Source: Norana najaformis
Lineage: Eukaryota; Annelida; Clitellata; Crassiclitellata; Hormogastridae
Length of the DNA stretch: 64,000 nt
Direction of reading: 5' to 3'
Assembly: GCA_964023275.1 (NCBI GenBank)
Contig: OZ029917.1
Span: forward strand, 21,128,488-21,192,487
Shown here: piece after piece, positions 51,404 to 63,924 of the stretch
Layout of the letters: each line of letters opens with the position of its first letter
Numbering within the stretch: position 1 is the stretch's first letter
The notes under the pieces: generated by a model
What the model was told of the DNA's origin: nothing
The model's database searches: none
The model's input: only the letters and a program-made list of their open reading frames with translations
Translations under genes and position numbers: made by a program

Positions 51404-54400
51404 GTAGAAGACAGCGATTAAATAAGATAGGCAGAAAATAGCATGCCGCCTTGAGTTTCTGAATTTGATTACTGTGTAAACTTTACTGCAACTAGAAATA
51501 ATACTCAATAAAAGAAGCAGTTTCTTAAGCTAGGCAGCAATGGCTAGCAGATGTTGGTGATTTCCTTTTACCTAGCCTAAACATGTGAGGGTGGTGGACA
51601 TTCCTCTCCCTCACCGTCTGATCTTCCTGCCGACAGTGTACAGTTACAGCTGAGTTCGCTAGGACGTGCAGATAGAACAGAGATTGGAATTATCTTTGCC
51701 CTGGCGTGGATTCAAACCCCCGACCTCTTGCTGGGCAATCCAGCATGCTAATTACTAGACTTGCACACCCCCGAATAGTCCATAAGGGTACATCAGTTAT
51801 CTAACAAAAAGAAAGTAATGTAATCTTGGTTGTATTTTTTGTATGCAGTGGCAGGCTAGGGCATTCATGTCGAAGTGCCTCCTTGATGATCAACACCAGA
51901 TTCAGAAGTCCATGTTTGTGCTGCATAAAAATTAGAATAGAGCTTAAATAAAGTATCTGTAAAATATTTAAAGGTCGAACTAACAGGACCTATCTCTATC
52001 TATTCTAATCTAATGACTTATATAGCACTGTCATCATGATGCTCAAGGCATCCGTCGATGGTTGCTTCAAGAGAAAATTGCATTCAAAATCATAATCCAC
52101 TGGAGAAGAAACAAGGTCGAATTCCAATAGATTAGAGAAACCAGAAGCTAGACTCCTTTGGGTAGTCCTAAGCAAGCTGAAAGAGATGACCTAAATATAG
52201 CTGATGGCTGACACATTCAAGGTTTGCATCGTGCTAAGAAATTGTAGGAGCCTGGATGCTGACCAGCAAAGTTGACGGTGATTAGCCACATCCAGATTGA
52301 ATGAAGAACTTTGTTGTTGAAAGTTGATGACAAGCTCTACAGAACACAGGATTAATGCTGTAGCCTGTCATTGTGAAAGAAAACACCTTTGCACTTTTGA
52401 CCACTTTGAACAAACATATGCCCATAAACCAGACAAAAATCCAGCATAAAAAGTTTAAAATGAGGTAGAAAACCATTCAAGTACGTAAGTCTTTATGAGT
52501 AACACTCAAATGATAAAAAAATCCAAAATAACAATAGAACATACAGTAGTGATTTAGATAAAGCCACTTTCTCTATTCAGTTCAGTGATTTTTTTATTTT
52601 GTAAAATTCTATACTATTATGTTGTAATGACATTTGTTCTGATTATTTATGTAGAAGATCTCGGAATTGAACTCTATGACCTCGTTTGGGCCAAGCTCGA
52701 AGGTCATCCGTGGTGGCCGAGTCTTGTGTGCAACCATCCAAAGGACAGTGTGATTACTCGTAAAGATGGCAAATCTCAGCTGATCCACGTTCAGTTTTTT
52801 GATCAACCTCCAACCAGAGGATGGGTTAAGGCAAAGTTAGTGTCTTTGTAGCTTATCACATGCTTAGACTGTTATGTTAGGGTGTAGTCTGACTGCCTGA
52901 CTCCTGGGTCTTGACTTGGAATCAAACCCTTTTGCCTATCGATTTTGTTTTGACTGAGCGCCTGTGAATAGGCAGTGGAATGACTGTGCAACAAAACTAA
53001 TTCTCTGCAAAATCCCCAACAACTAGAAATACCCCAGGAGTAATCTTCTCCTTAGTGTCTTAAAAATGTTGACTGCTGCATTGCAATGAAATCCTAGTGG
53101 GGAACTTTTGGCAGCACACCGAGAAAGTTCAGTGATGCCAAAACAGATCATTTGGTATTACTGAACTGGGTGCCACCTTCCTGTGTTTGAGAGGAAAGGT
53201 GCCTGTAGCTATGGATGCTTAGACAAAGAACAGCTTGCATGTATACTGCTTCCATCACTACACTATTAGTGCATCATTAGGATACACCGTTAGTGCAAGC
53301 AGTTGGCATGAAACCATCAGTTTAAAAACCTCGATGTTTGTAACTGGTTGCACTAATAGAAATTGCATTTGATGTAATGAAGTTTCAGTGAATTGACAAC
53401 CTGCAGGGTTTGGTAGTTGATGTGACTGTATTAATGTTCAGTGTGATATTTGATTAAATAATGATTATATAATAGTGATTTAATTTTTAATTTGTTATGG
53501 TAGGTCTGGTTTAGACAAGATTTTATATATACTAAATGTTGTCTTATTGTTTGAGCCTTTTTTACTGTTAGATGTTGTGTGTTTTTATTCAGTACTCCCA
53601 GTTCAACTGCTAACTTGCTAAGTATTGGATTGGGTAATGAGAGGCTAAATTATTTTATTTTATTTATTCAAAGCAGTTATTATGCTTGCAATCGGTAAAT
53701 CTAAATCTAAGATGCAGAGTAAATCTGAATCTGAGGTCAAGACTGAAAACGCCTATTTTTTATTTTTATACATTTCAGGTTTATCCGACCATTTACAGGA
53801 TCTGACTGTAAAGAATTTCAGCGAGGCGGTCAAGTGTTTTCTACTGATATCAAGTGTCGTAGAGGAGCAGAGGAAGCAGATGCAGCACTCAAGTTGTCTA
53901 AAAGCAACAGAGCATCCTTAGTTGTTGCCATGGATTCCTCAGATTCTGAAGCAGGGAACGAATCAATGGAAGTTGATCAATCTGACAGTTCCGATAATGG
54001 TAGGTGAACCTTTCTAGTTTATGTAATGGAAAGTTACTGTTCTAGTTTATTGGTAGGGGAAATTTCTTGTTAACATAGTGGAACTTCTTTTTGTATGTGA
54101 AGTTTTTCAGTTCTTAAATTATGGCCACTAAGAATGCAGTGTCAGATAAAAATTGTACAGCTTTTATTATGGGCTTTTCTAATTATGTTTAGCTTTCTTG
54201 ACATTGGAAAGTACAATGTCAAGAAATTGCATATCTTTATCAAAATGTTTTTCGATATTTTGTAAGGATGTCTACATTTTGCTGTGTCTTCATCTGTTTT
54301 TCATTTCATCTTGTCTGCCTATTAGACATTGGATGCTTGACTTTTGTAGGAAGTGAAAGTGAAGGTGTAGCAGAAGGCAAAGAAAACGAGGTAAGCTTAG

Positions 54401-57400
54401 AGAAATTGACAGAACCAGATTACTGCTTATTCATTTAGCGGATTATAGCAATTTACCAAAGAAACCCATAATTCATGGCTGAATACCTGATCATACAATG
54501 TAGTGTAAATCTAGATAATTTCTTACCAACTCACAGAAGTTTCATCAAGAAGATGAGCTTGTTTACTGGCGCTTAATCCAATCAAATCTGTAAGAACTAG
54601 GATGTTTGGTCAGTGTAATTGCAGAGTCTTAATCCAGAGAGATCAAGCCAAGAGATACAAGTGTATGTCCATTTGGGATATTTGTGGCATAGCATTCATT
54701 TTTTTAATATTAAGTTTTATCTACTTAACTGATTAAATAAATAAGGTTTCTATTTGAAATTTGATGCTATGTGTATTTCATTTTTATGGCTTTTATTGGC
54801 TGCCCTGTTGGAGAGACTTCTGAATCCTAAGAGTAATTAACATTGCTATTAATTTGAATAAATTAATCAGACACCACCAAAGAAGTCACCGAAAAAGACT
54901 CCTAAGAAACTGACGAGGTCTGCTACAGGCAAAAAACCTGCGAAAAGACGACGAATCATTGTAGAGTCTGATGATGAAGATGCTAAATCTGGTATGTGCA
55001 TGAATCGTAAGCCTGATGCTTGTCATTCCTCCCCTTTGGACAATCCTTTTCCATTCACTGTTCTGCTATTTGTCATTGGTTTGTAAATGTTTCATTTCTG
55101 GTGCAGTAAATGACATATTCTATCATTCATTGGCAGTAGTGGAATGTGAAGAGCATTGTTTATGTCTCAGCATATGTTTAAATTAAAGCCAAATTATGAA
55201 ATTTGCCTCAGTTTGTTGTTTAGCAAAAATTACATGTTAGATTGCAATGGAATGTTATACATTTTCCTATGTTTATGTTCGTATTTGCTTTTAGACGGTT
55301 TTGGTCTTATACTTTTATTGATGCTTTTAATAAATGATTTTTTAATTTCATTTAAATGTTTTTCAGCTGAAATTTAAGTTTTGAGTCTTCTTTTAGTAGT
55401 GATGGGAAATGATTTTTTGGACTAAACATTTTCGTGGTATGTAACGATTGGATTACACCACTTAAATCATCTTTTAACCATATTTTACGATTCTGTCTGG
55501 TAAAAAATCCGGATTTTTTCCACAGAAATATTTTATTAGTACATTTACATCACTGTCTTTTGGAGTCATTTTTAAAGACTTGTGTATGTGTCTTGTGTGA
55601 TTTCTTTTTTTTTTGGACACAGATGGCTCAGCAGAAGACAATTTTAAGCCAGGTTCTGAAGATGAAGAAACCAGTGATGAGGATGAAGATGGTGGTAATG
55701 ATGAAGAAGAATCAGAAGAAATGAAAACAGATTCAGATTCTGTCACTGATTCACCAGTAAAGGTCAGTCTTAGAACAACCTGATGGGGTATATTTATAAA
55801 TATTTATAAATTTGATGAGCACTATATAATTTATATTGTTCTGTAATGCAGTGCAATTGCAAACTTATACAAATTATAAAATGTTACACCAAATTTAGTA
55901 TATTGGGCTGTCTTTAGCTTGTGTTGTAAACATAATAATGATAGCAGCAATTGTGATTGTTTAAGGAGTCACAGAGCTTAAAGATACATCAGGACCTCCT
56001 CAAAAACGCCTTGTGATAATACGAATTTGATGAAGCACACATTTGTACGTGACTCAAAAATTTTATTCAGCAATAGAACACTGTCCAGTTACAACTCAAC
56101 TTTTCTGTAAAGGGTACTTGTATATGTCTCATGAGAGTAGCATTACAAAGTTTCCATTGCATGTGTTAATGTATACTGAAGATAGAGATACTGAGCTGTA
56201 AATTGGTGGTTGCAAAGTGAAAGATTAGAATTTACAAATAATATTGCTAGTTTTGAGAAGTATGTATAAAGGTGCTGTGTAAACATCCAGGTACGTGCTT
56301 CCATGGTTGTGTAATATACTTGTAAATAGACAAACGCATGCATTACTTTATTTAAAAGTTTTAATTCTAAGGTCTGTGTGCTTTGAAGCTTACAAAGCGA
56401 AAGAGAGCTGAAAAGTGTTCTTCAGAGAAGGAACATAAACCCCAAGGGGTCGTGAGAAAGTCTGCCAACAAGACAAAGACGTCTTCCAAGGCTTCTTCAA
56501 AATCAGCCAACAGCACCTTACCTTCGTCCTCTGTCAGTCTTGGCAGCTCGCAGACGTCTTTTGTTGTCAGTGATTCAACAAAAAGCAAGCTGGCCACATT
56601 TTCTGCTAGTGGATCTGTATGGAACCATTGTCTACATTAGAATTTTGTCTTTTAAGCTTAGCTGAGCAGTGTTATCAGTTAATTGTTCAGACAGCAAGTC
56701 ATCAAAGAGCACAAGATACGTGCTGAAATTTGTCATGTGGTTCTGCTTTGGAAATTTGTTTCTGTGCCCAGGGTAAGTAAGTAAGTAACGTCAGTCAACT
56801 GAACGAGGAATCGTAGTACACCAGGGACTCTGTCTGGGGCACTGAGTCTCTGCTGTATCCTAAGGATACATTATTGGACAACCAGCAAGGAAGTATTGTC
56901 CTGTTTTACAACTGTTATCATTGTGTGCCTTTGTGGTAAAGTTCAAACGCTCTCATGACCACATCTTTGAGGTCCGCGAGTAACATATCTAAGAAAGACG
57001 TGCAGTATTGGATTGTGTGTGGCTTCATTTTATCAAGCAATTGCTGATAATTCACAATTTGCTAATAAATCCAAGGAAACTTGTAGACATTTGCTTATAG
57101 TTACTATAATTCAATGTTTTTAAAATGCAAGTAACAAACTCATACCTGAAAACCTTATTTATTAGCTAAAAATTGAAAATCTGACTGTAGATTTTGTGTT
57201 TCCACAGAGTTTGGCTCCATCTGGCAGCTCTGCTGATGGCCGCAATTTTCCACACATGTCTTTGGATTTTCTGCAGCCAAGTAAAATCCGTGATGCGCAG
57301 AAACGCACCAAAGATGACCTGGATTATGATCCTCGAACGCTTTATATCCCTGAAGGCTTTCTTTCAAAACAAACTCCAGTGAGACATTCATTTCAATTTG

Positions 57401-60400
57401 GACATTTTCAAAATTATACTGTTATACTGTAAGGCAGCCATGTTCACAGGGGTTTTGAGGTTGTGTTTGAATATTCGGATGCATAATATGTATTTGTGTA
57501 TGTAAGTATGTATGTGTGTTTGTATGTATGTATGTATGTATATGACTACTGTATGTGGCACCTTCTCGGATCTTTAAAAGGCACTAAAACATGGCTATCT
57601 AGGCATGATATATGTTGAAAATGTTAAAAATAGGGTGGATTGATAAAATATCAAACGGAATCTAAAAGAGAAAAGACATGTGAAATAGACAGTGTCATCA
57701 GGATAAGATTAAGTGGATGATGAGCCAGCTAAGTGATGAATTGGATATCTTAAAGAAGAAGAAATAGAGGAAAGCCCAGAAAGACGTGGCTGAGAGCATC
57801 AAAGTTGGTCTGAGATGTCTAGGGATGAGGCAAGAGTATCTGGCAACAGACAGATGTCTAGATAGAAGATTGTGGGTTGCCCATAGTCAGCTTTGTACAG
57901 GATGGACTAGATAGCAAAGAAGTTATTGTATTACGTACACAGAGCCTTCTTCTGGTTCATTTGAGTCAAAGAATTGATGGTTTGTGTTTAATTTTGTTGG
58001 ATTTTATGTTACAATTGTGGAATAAAGAAAGGACCTTAACTGTTATTTAATTTATCACTTATCTGTAGGCAATGCGGCAATGGTGGATCATGAAGGCAGA
58101 TCATTACGATACTATCCTGTTCTTCAAAGTAAGTATCTATCATGTTGTTTTGGAATTGTTACTCGTTTCTTGATTCTGTCAATAGGAATGAATGGTTCAG
58201 TTGTTACTGGAATTATTTTGTCTTCTTTTACCTAAACCGGAGTCAAGTCCTACTATTTTTGCACAAAGCTGTTCAGATACGTTGAGGTTGGTTTTTTTTT
58301 ATATATTGAGACACAGGATGCTTAGTAGCACTCCTTCTGGTTTTGTACTTTGATGTTGGATGTACTTTTGCATCAGCACAAGCAGAAAACAAGTTTCTAA
58401 AAAGCAAGAGTAACAGGCCAAGAGGAATGCCAGCTTAGAAAGACTTCTTCCGTCACAAATATATTGCATTATGGAAGTATAAGCAAAAGCAAAGGGAAGC
58501 TGAACTCCTCCAGCCTATAAAGCAGGCTTTCAGGAGCTCCTGCTGTTTAGCAGGAGCTTCTCAAACTGAGCACCTCCACAGACATACTCTGTGCCAGGCA
58601 GAGGGTTAATACAGTCAGCCTGTTGCTGGTAAAAGCTTGAAATGGGTTTGATAGTCTCTTGAAAGTAACAGGAAGGTATTTAGAATTCGAGAGTGGTATT
58701 ATTTTTAAAAGTGAGTGAGTTGATGTGGTTGAATATCTGTTTTTTCATTTGTGGCATAAGGAATTGGTTGTGTTTTCGTTAGATGGGAAAATTCTATGAA
58801 TTGTTTCACATGGATGCAATGATTGCTGTCAGTGAACTCGGTCTGATTTTCATGAAGGTTAGTGAAAGTCTAATAAATCTTCACTTGAAAATAGTGACTG
58901 CTACATAAATTGAAGTGGGTAACATGGTGAATAATTGGCCAAAGTTCTTGATTAATTGCAGGTTTAGACTTATTAATTGAAATTAAAAAGGTCACATTGT
59001 AAATCTGAATTCATTGGCAGATGATGAATCAGTCTGCTGCAATAACAAATTAACTCTAAAACAACTGTACAGTTTTGAAAAGGCTTTTGAAAACAATTTT
59101 TCGTAATGTTATTGAAGTGCTAAAAGTTGTAAATGATGCCTTATGGGGTTTACTGTTTTTATGATGCTGGCTTTGATCAGGGTGAACATGCTCATTCAGG
59201 ATTTCCTGAAATCGCCTATGGTCGTTACTCGGACATGCTCATTCAGAAAGGTTACAAAGTTGCCAGAGTTGAACAAACCGAAACACCAGAGATGATGACA
59301 GAACGTTGCAAGGAGAGTTAGTGTCTGGTTTTTTCATTTTATTTTATTTTTTTAAAGAACTTATAATGTGTGAAGTCAGTTAATCTGAATCTGAGGCACA
59401 GATGAATGTTTACTAGGGGCCAAGACAGAGTCTTGCAAAAAGCTGGAGTAACATAATAACGGGTCTTGACAAGTTGGGCATTTTTAACCTAGGCTGTAGT
59501 GACAAGCCAGTATGGGATGGACTCAACCGTCAAAGAGGTGTTGTGGAATTAGCAATGCATGAAGATACAATGGAAAGCTGGTTTCTCCTGGCTTTTAAGG
59601 TCAAATGTGCAATCTTGAACTTGATGCACGGTGTCTACAAACCATCACCGCCACAGCAGGTCTTCAAGCCGTCTGTGTACAGTTGATACAAGTTACTTAT
59701 TCATTAGCATCATCCAGCATGGACAGTGTTAATGAAATTTATCAAATTATTTTTGTGAAAACCCACTTTCAGTGAACTCATGTAAACTAAGTATTATTAA
59801 CTGACTTGTTTAAATGTGGTGCTATATATTGATATCTCTAAATTTAGTGTCCTTGGCTGCTTTGGGCGGGATTAATAATGCAATAGTGAAAGTCCGGTAA
59901 CACACGAATTCCGGTAACGTGCGAATTTGGTTAATGTGCAGCATTGTCATGCCTCCCAACAATGCCAAAAACTACATGACCATTAGCATGTTATTTGAGG
60001 CATCTTTATATCACTGTAGGCTCTTGTTCCTTGATGTATAGTCTTTGGCAATAAACCCTGTGTTGTTGTTTTAATCCAACTTGAAAATATTCTATTAAAA
60101 CAGTAGTTTTAATGTCTTTCATAGTTTAAATTTATACTTTTTGAACAGTTTTAATGATTTACCATATATTTAGAGTTTTTATTGTATGCACACTTCTATT
60201 TATATTTGTTTTAAATGAAGGCAATAAGTCTACATGAAAGATGCAGTAATTTCGTATAATAAAAATATGGACCTATACAGGAACATGCAATGTGCAGATT
60301 CTCAGATATTTCAGCATATTTCAGAGGCACACTTTTCATTTTCACATGGTTCTGATGGCTTGACTCCTGTCACTTGCACGTTACCGGACTTTTATGATAT

Positions 60401-63400
60401 AACAGTACCATGCAATTTATAAAAATGGCATTAAACAACAAATGTTGCAAATCTCTAATTTAGAAAATGCAAGAAATTTTATTTAAACTGAATTTTACCA
60501 TGCAAGAGCATATCTAAAAATTATATTGGTGATTTAACCATGAATACAGTTAGTGTTCCAACCAAATGTCAGCACATGGAGATCGACTTGAATACTGACG
60601 TGATTTGTATATTGATTTTATAAGAAATTTGCCATATTTGTTTACTGTTTCCGTATAAAAGTGTGACATGTAGTCTGGAAAATAAGGTCCTTGTGATTAT
60701 TTTTATCAGTGGGTCGCACCTGTTCGAAGGTAGACAAAGTGGTGAAGCGTGAAATCTGCTCCATTCAGACAAAAGGCACAAAGCGTTATAGTTTCATAGA
60801 TGGTGACGTACAAGACAGCAACAGCAGCTTCCTTTTGTCCATCTGTGAAAAGGTGGATTCTCATACAGATTATTATGTTCACGAATATTTTTCCTACAGA
60901 CACCTTATGTCATTAGCCCATCTTAAAAGTATTATTAAACGAAAACTAGTGCAATTTAATGTGGCAGATTTACACAGTTGTTATGCATAACATTTTCTAA
61001 GATGCATAGCAAGTGCAAAAGGTTGGAATTTTTTGGTTAGGTACAACTTAGTTTTGAACACTACCTTTTGATTTTAATGTTAATGATGTTGATTCTGTGA
61101 TGGATTTTTGCCAAATGGTTTTTAAATATGCTAATTACAGGAACCATATAAAATACTGAGTTAGTGCATTAGTTTTAACAAATAATTTTAGGTTGATACC
61201 CCTACTTCTGGGACATATGGAGTCTGCTTTGTCGATGCCTCCATTGGAAAATTCCACGTAAGTTATATTTAATTTAGGGCGCAATTTTTCTACTCGCTAC
61301 ACTGTCAGATGCCTCTCCTGCACAGACCTGGTGATCTGGGGGATAGTCATACTCTGGATCTTCTACCATCTTTTTGGAAGTACCGAAGAGAGCAAAACCA
61401 TGTGCTGCAGATGTTATATGGCTGTCGTTATTACTTGTCCTCGGTGCAGCATGGACCTGGAACTCTAAGTAAAATGGACGAACTTGTTCTGGTTTAACTT
61501 TAACATCATTTAGCGAGCAATGTCTCTGATAGGTACTTTAAATGTGCCATAGAAATGTTCAGTTAACTAACTCTTAAGTACTTGTAATTACTGTATCTTC
61601 TACTTGCTTATAGCAGAGTTTTTCTATTTAGTTATTCTCTGTTATTATAGCTCATTAAGTTTAACTTTGGTATAAAATTCTCAGTTGTGAGTTATTTGTA
61701 GTTGAGGTTCATGACTTAGCTTGTGCGAAATGATTTTCATGTGTAGGGATTTAACATTGTCCAATGTGTTTTAGGATTGTTTTTGTGGTTCTGTTTTTGT
61801 TCCAGATTGGTCAGTTTCAAGATGACCGCCACGGCTCCAGAGTGAGAACATTGATTTCTCATTATCCACCTGCACAGGTATTTCTTGAGTTGCATCTACC
61901 AAGGTTTAATTTTACTGCAAGTTTTTTCATATATCGAAGTAAGAAAGGATCCACCATATACGACCATTTTGGTTATGCCATAAATTTCAGATGTGTCGAT
62001 ACTTGGTGTTTGTTTGCAGGTGCTGTACGAGAGAGGGCGGTTGTCTGAGAAAACAAAGACAATTTTCAACAGCAATCTTTCATTGGCTATAAAAGAAGGC
62101 CTTCGAGTAGGCACGGAGTTCTGGGACAGCTCCAAGACACTAAAGTTTCTTGCAGAGTCTGATTATTTCACCGAGGACTCAAAGAAAGAAGCAGGATGTC
62201 ACTGGCCGGATGGTCTTAAGGAGATGATCTCTGATGGTTGGTGCAGCTTGCTTTGAGCCTTGCATTAGTGATGTGGAAGGAATACTATTATTATATAATT
62301 AACTAATATGTATGTGTGTATCTAGTTATTTATGTAGAACCTCACAAAGGTGCTAAAACATAACTATCTAACAGATCTAAAATGGTGCAACTTATGATTA
62401 GTTAAAAATGTTTCTTTAGCTGTCTGTGGCAGAATAGAGAATTTAGTTGAAGACTTTTAAATGTTAGTAGTTGTTTATGACTTAGTATGAGCCTTGTTTT
62501 CAATTTGTATGTCTGCTACATCTATGATTATAGAGGCTTGACAGCAAGAAAATTGTATCTGACCTTAAAACTGCTAGAATAATTCATGTTACAGAAGAGT
62601 TGTAGCAACTTGGGGACATTTTGTTTTCCAGCTGATGGCCTCGGTCAGACAGCTGTGGCTGGGTTTGAGTTGGGTCTGAGTGCATTGGGTGCCATTGTAT
62701 GGTATTTGCGACACTGCCTCATGGACGAGGAACTGCTGTCCATGAAGGTCTTTACCAAGTATATCCCAGTGGATTTGTCAACACAGAGTAGCCAGCAGAG
62801 ATCACCGGTTGCTGCCGTCAAAAGTTCAACCATTTTTAGTGGACAGCAACGTCTGGTCAGTAGGAATTTTCACATTTTTATTCATTTTTAGATCATACTG
62901 GTAGTGAAGACTCTTATAGTGCACCACTTCTAAATATTCAGAGTGGTGCAGTTGAAGTTGGTTTATTACAAAATTGGCAACAAAGTTTTAGTTAGACAGT
63001 GTATGAGATTGTTTCTCGTTGCAATGATAAGAAATGTTTTGACATTATTTTTCAACTTCAGTCATGCGATTTCTGTCTTGCGATTTCAGGGTTGTGATCT
63101 GCCGTAATGTGATGATCTACCCTTCTTCCTCTTGTTTGTTGATTTGCTGCAGTGTTGGCCTTCTTTTGGTCCTTCCCATGGGAACTCAGTCAGCCTCCTT
63201 AGCAACCTGTCTCCTGCCTGTGGCAACCAGCCTCCTTAGCAACCTGTCTCCTGCCTGTGGCAACCAGCCTCCTTAGCAAACTACCTCCATAGGAACAAGT
63301 CTCCTTGACTCTTAAAAATGCGTGATAGCAGTACAGAGAGACAGAGAAGAGACTTGCATGCTGTTGGCGGCAACTTGAAGGAAAGAAGACTACTTGAAGA

Positions 63401-63924
63401 TGAAACGATTGAGCACCTGCTGACATACTTGAGACTTTGTGTAGATGTTAGGGTTAATCTTTCATCAGAAATAATAAACGTTGCAAACTTATAGACCTCG
63501 TTGATTTAGCTCTCTGATAGACCACAGGAGCCTTGCTCATGAAGGCAGAATCTTGAACGGGGCACTTTTGGAGGTCGTCTTGGTCAATGTCATCAAGTGG
63601 ACCAGCTGCCCCAACTGTTACAGTAAATTTGAAACAAAGCAAAACCAGGTTTTTAAACAGTGTCTAGAAGAGTTAGCAAGTGAATTGGAATTTGGCTGAG
63701 AACTTACTTGAAGGTCTTTGAGAGAGTTCTGCCAACCAGATGCACTTGAAAGAACCGTATAATCACATAAATGGTCAGAATTAATAGAAATGTTGTATGT
63801 TTCATGTCTAATCAGGTGTTGGATGGTGTAACTCTTGCCAACTTAGATGTTCTCGTTAATGGTAGCACGGGTACCACAGAAGGGACGCTGCTTGAGCGTA
63901 TTCAGCATTGCTGTACTCCGTTTG
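51148..63924 (+). CDS. MSH6: DNA mismatch repair protein MSH6 (3' end outside window)
   Basis: Seventeen exons visible: 51148-51403, 52655-52835, 53779-53999, 54350-54390, 54871-54991, 55623-55762, 56389-56616, 57208-57378, 58069-58128, 58783-58857, 59181-59316, 60710-60852, 61192-61257, 61806-61877, 62020-62236, 62632-62855, 63816-63924. The sum is 2,461 nt (about 820 codons), in frame throughout. MSH6 pairs with MSH2 (MutS-alpha) to recognise base mismatches and short loops. Order: PCNA-interaction-like N-terminus, PWWP domain (about 86-150), charged disordered linker (about 200-400), mismatch-binding domain I with GKFYEL (Phe about 477, Glu about 479), connector, and start of the core ([16 protein letters not shown]). 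The lever, clamp and ATPase regions are to the right. ATG 51148 and 51151 are equally good starts. Identity is clear from long stretches shared with animal MSH6. Confidence 0.95.
51545..51775 (-). mobile_element. tRNA-derived SINE, family 2
   Basis: On the minus strand GCAAGTCTAGTAATTAGCAT (A box) and GGGGGTTTGAATCCACG (B box) form a tRNA-like head; the body matches the copy at 33735. In MSH6 intron 1. Confidence 0.75.
51998..52350 (-). mobile_element. LINE 3'-end repeat
   Basis: TCTAATCTAATGACTTATATAG, then CTCAAGGCATC, TGGAGAAG and TTAGAGAAACCAGAAGC, shared with 7725 and 22845. In MSH6 intron 1. Confidence 0.65.
52655..52835 (+). CDS. MSH6: MSH6 exon 2: PWWP domain
   Basis: [19 protein letters not shown], then [21 protein letters not shown] reads methylated histone H3 in animal MSH6. 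Donor gttagt, phase 2; the domain finishes on exon 3 (FIRPFTGS). Confidence 0.95.
52836..53778. other. MSH6 intron 2
   Basis: AT-rich, no recognised element or exon. Confidence 0.5.
57488..57545. repeat. TGTA-type microsatellite
   Basis: Imperfect GTAT/GTGT tetramers, best run at 57524-57545. Confidence 0.85.
57600..57930 (+). mobile_element. LINE RT C-terminal fragment
   Basis: One frame reads [20 protein letters not shown], then [10 protein letters not shown], resembling the final D-R-x-x-W-R segment of several LINE reverse transcriptases. Flanked by stops; in MSH6 intron 8. Confidence 0.5.
58069..59316 (+). CDS. MSH6: MSH6 exons 9-11: mismatch-binding domain I
   Basis: Exon 9 (58069-58128) has [19 protein letters not shown], exon 10 (58783-58857) [13 protein letters not shown], exon 11 (59181-59316) [20 protein letters not shown] and [12 protein letters not shown]. 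The Phe and Glu of GKFYE are the mismatch-reading residues in MutS proteins and both are kept. Confidence 0.95.
59889..60392. mobile_element. Inverted-repeat MITE (element E)
   Basis: Perfect 13-bp inverted repeat AAAGTCCGGTAAC (59889-59901) and GTTACCGGACTTT (60380-60392). A second CCGGTAACGTGCGAA follows the left end, and CACTTGCACGTTACC mirrors it at the right. In MSH6 intron 11. Confidence 0.8.
60415..60570. repeat. Dispersed repeat shared with 17560-17730
   Basis: Directly after element E; see the alignment blocks given for 17560. It may belong to the same composite element. Confidence 0.5.
62020..62855 (+). CDS. MSH6: MSH6 exons 15-16: connector region
   Basis: Exon 15 (62020-62236) reads [20 protein letters not shown] and [11 protein letters not shown]; exon 16 (62632-62855) reads [20 protein letters not shown] and [17 protein letters not shown]. 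Both follow the MSH6 order. Confidence 0.93.
62856..63815. other. MSH6 intron 16
   Basis: Contains the minisatellite at 63191. A 62-codon minus-strand frame at 63454-63642 has no recognisable domain and I do not call it a gene. Confidence 0.5.
63191..63278. repeat. Minisatellite, 37-bp unit, about 2.4 copies
   Basis: CAGCCTCCTTAGCAACCTGT, then CTCCTGCCTGTGGCAAC, repeated at 63191, 63228 and partly 63265. The first two units are identical. In MSH6 intron 16. Confidence 0.92.

Noticed and set aside
63454..63642. 62-codon minus-strand frame in MSH6 intron 16
   Set aside because: No recognisable domain and no partner exons; an acceptor-like site precedes it but that is common by chance.
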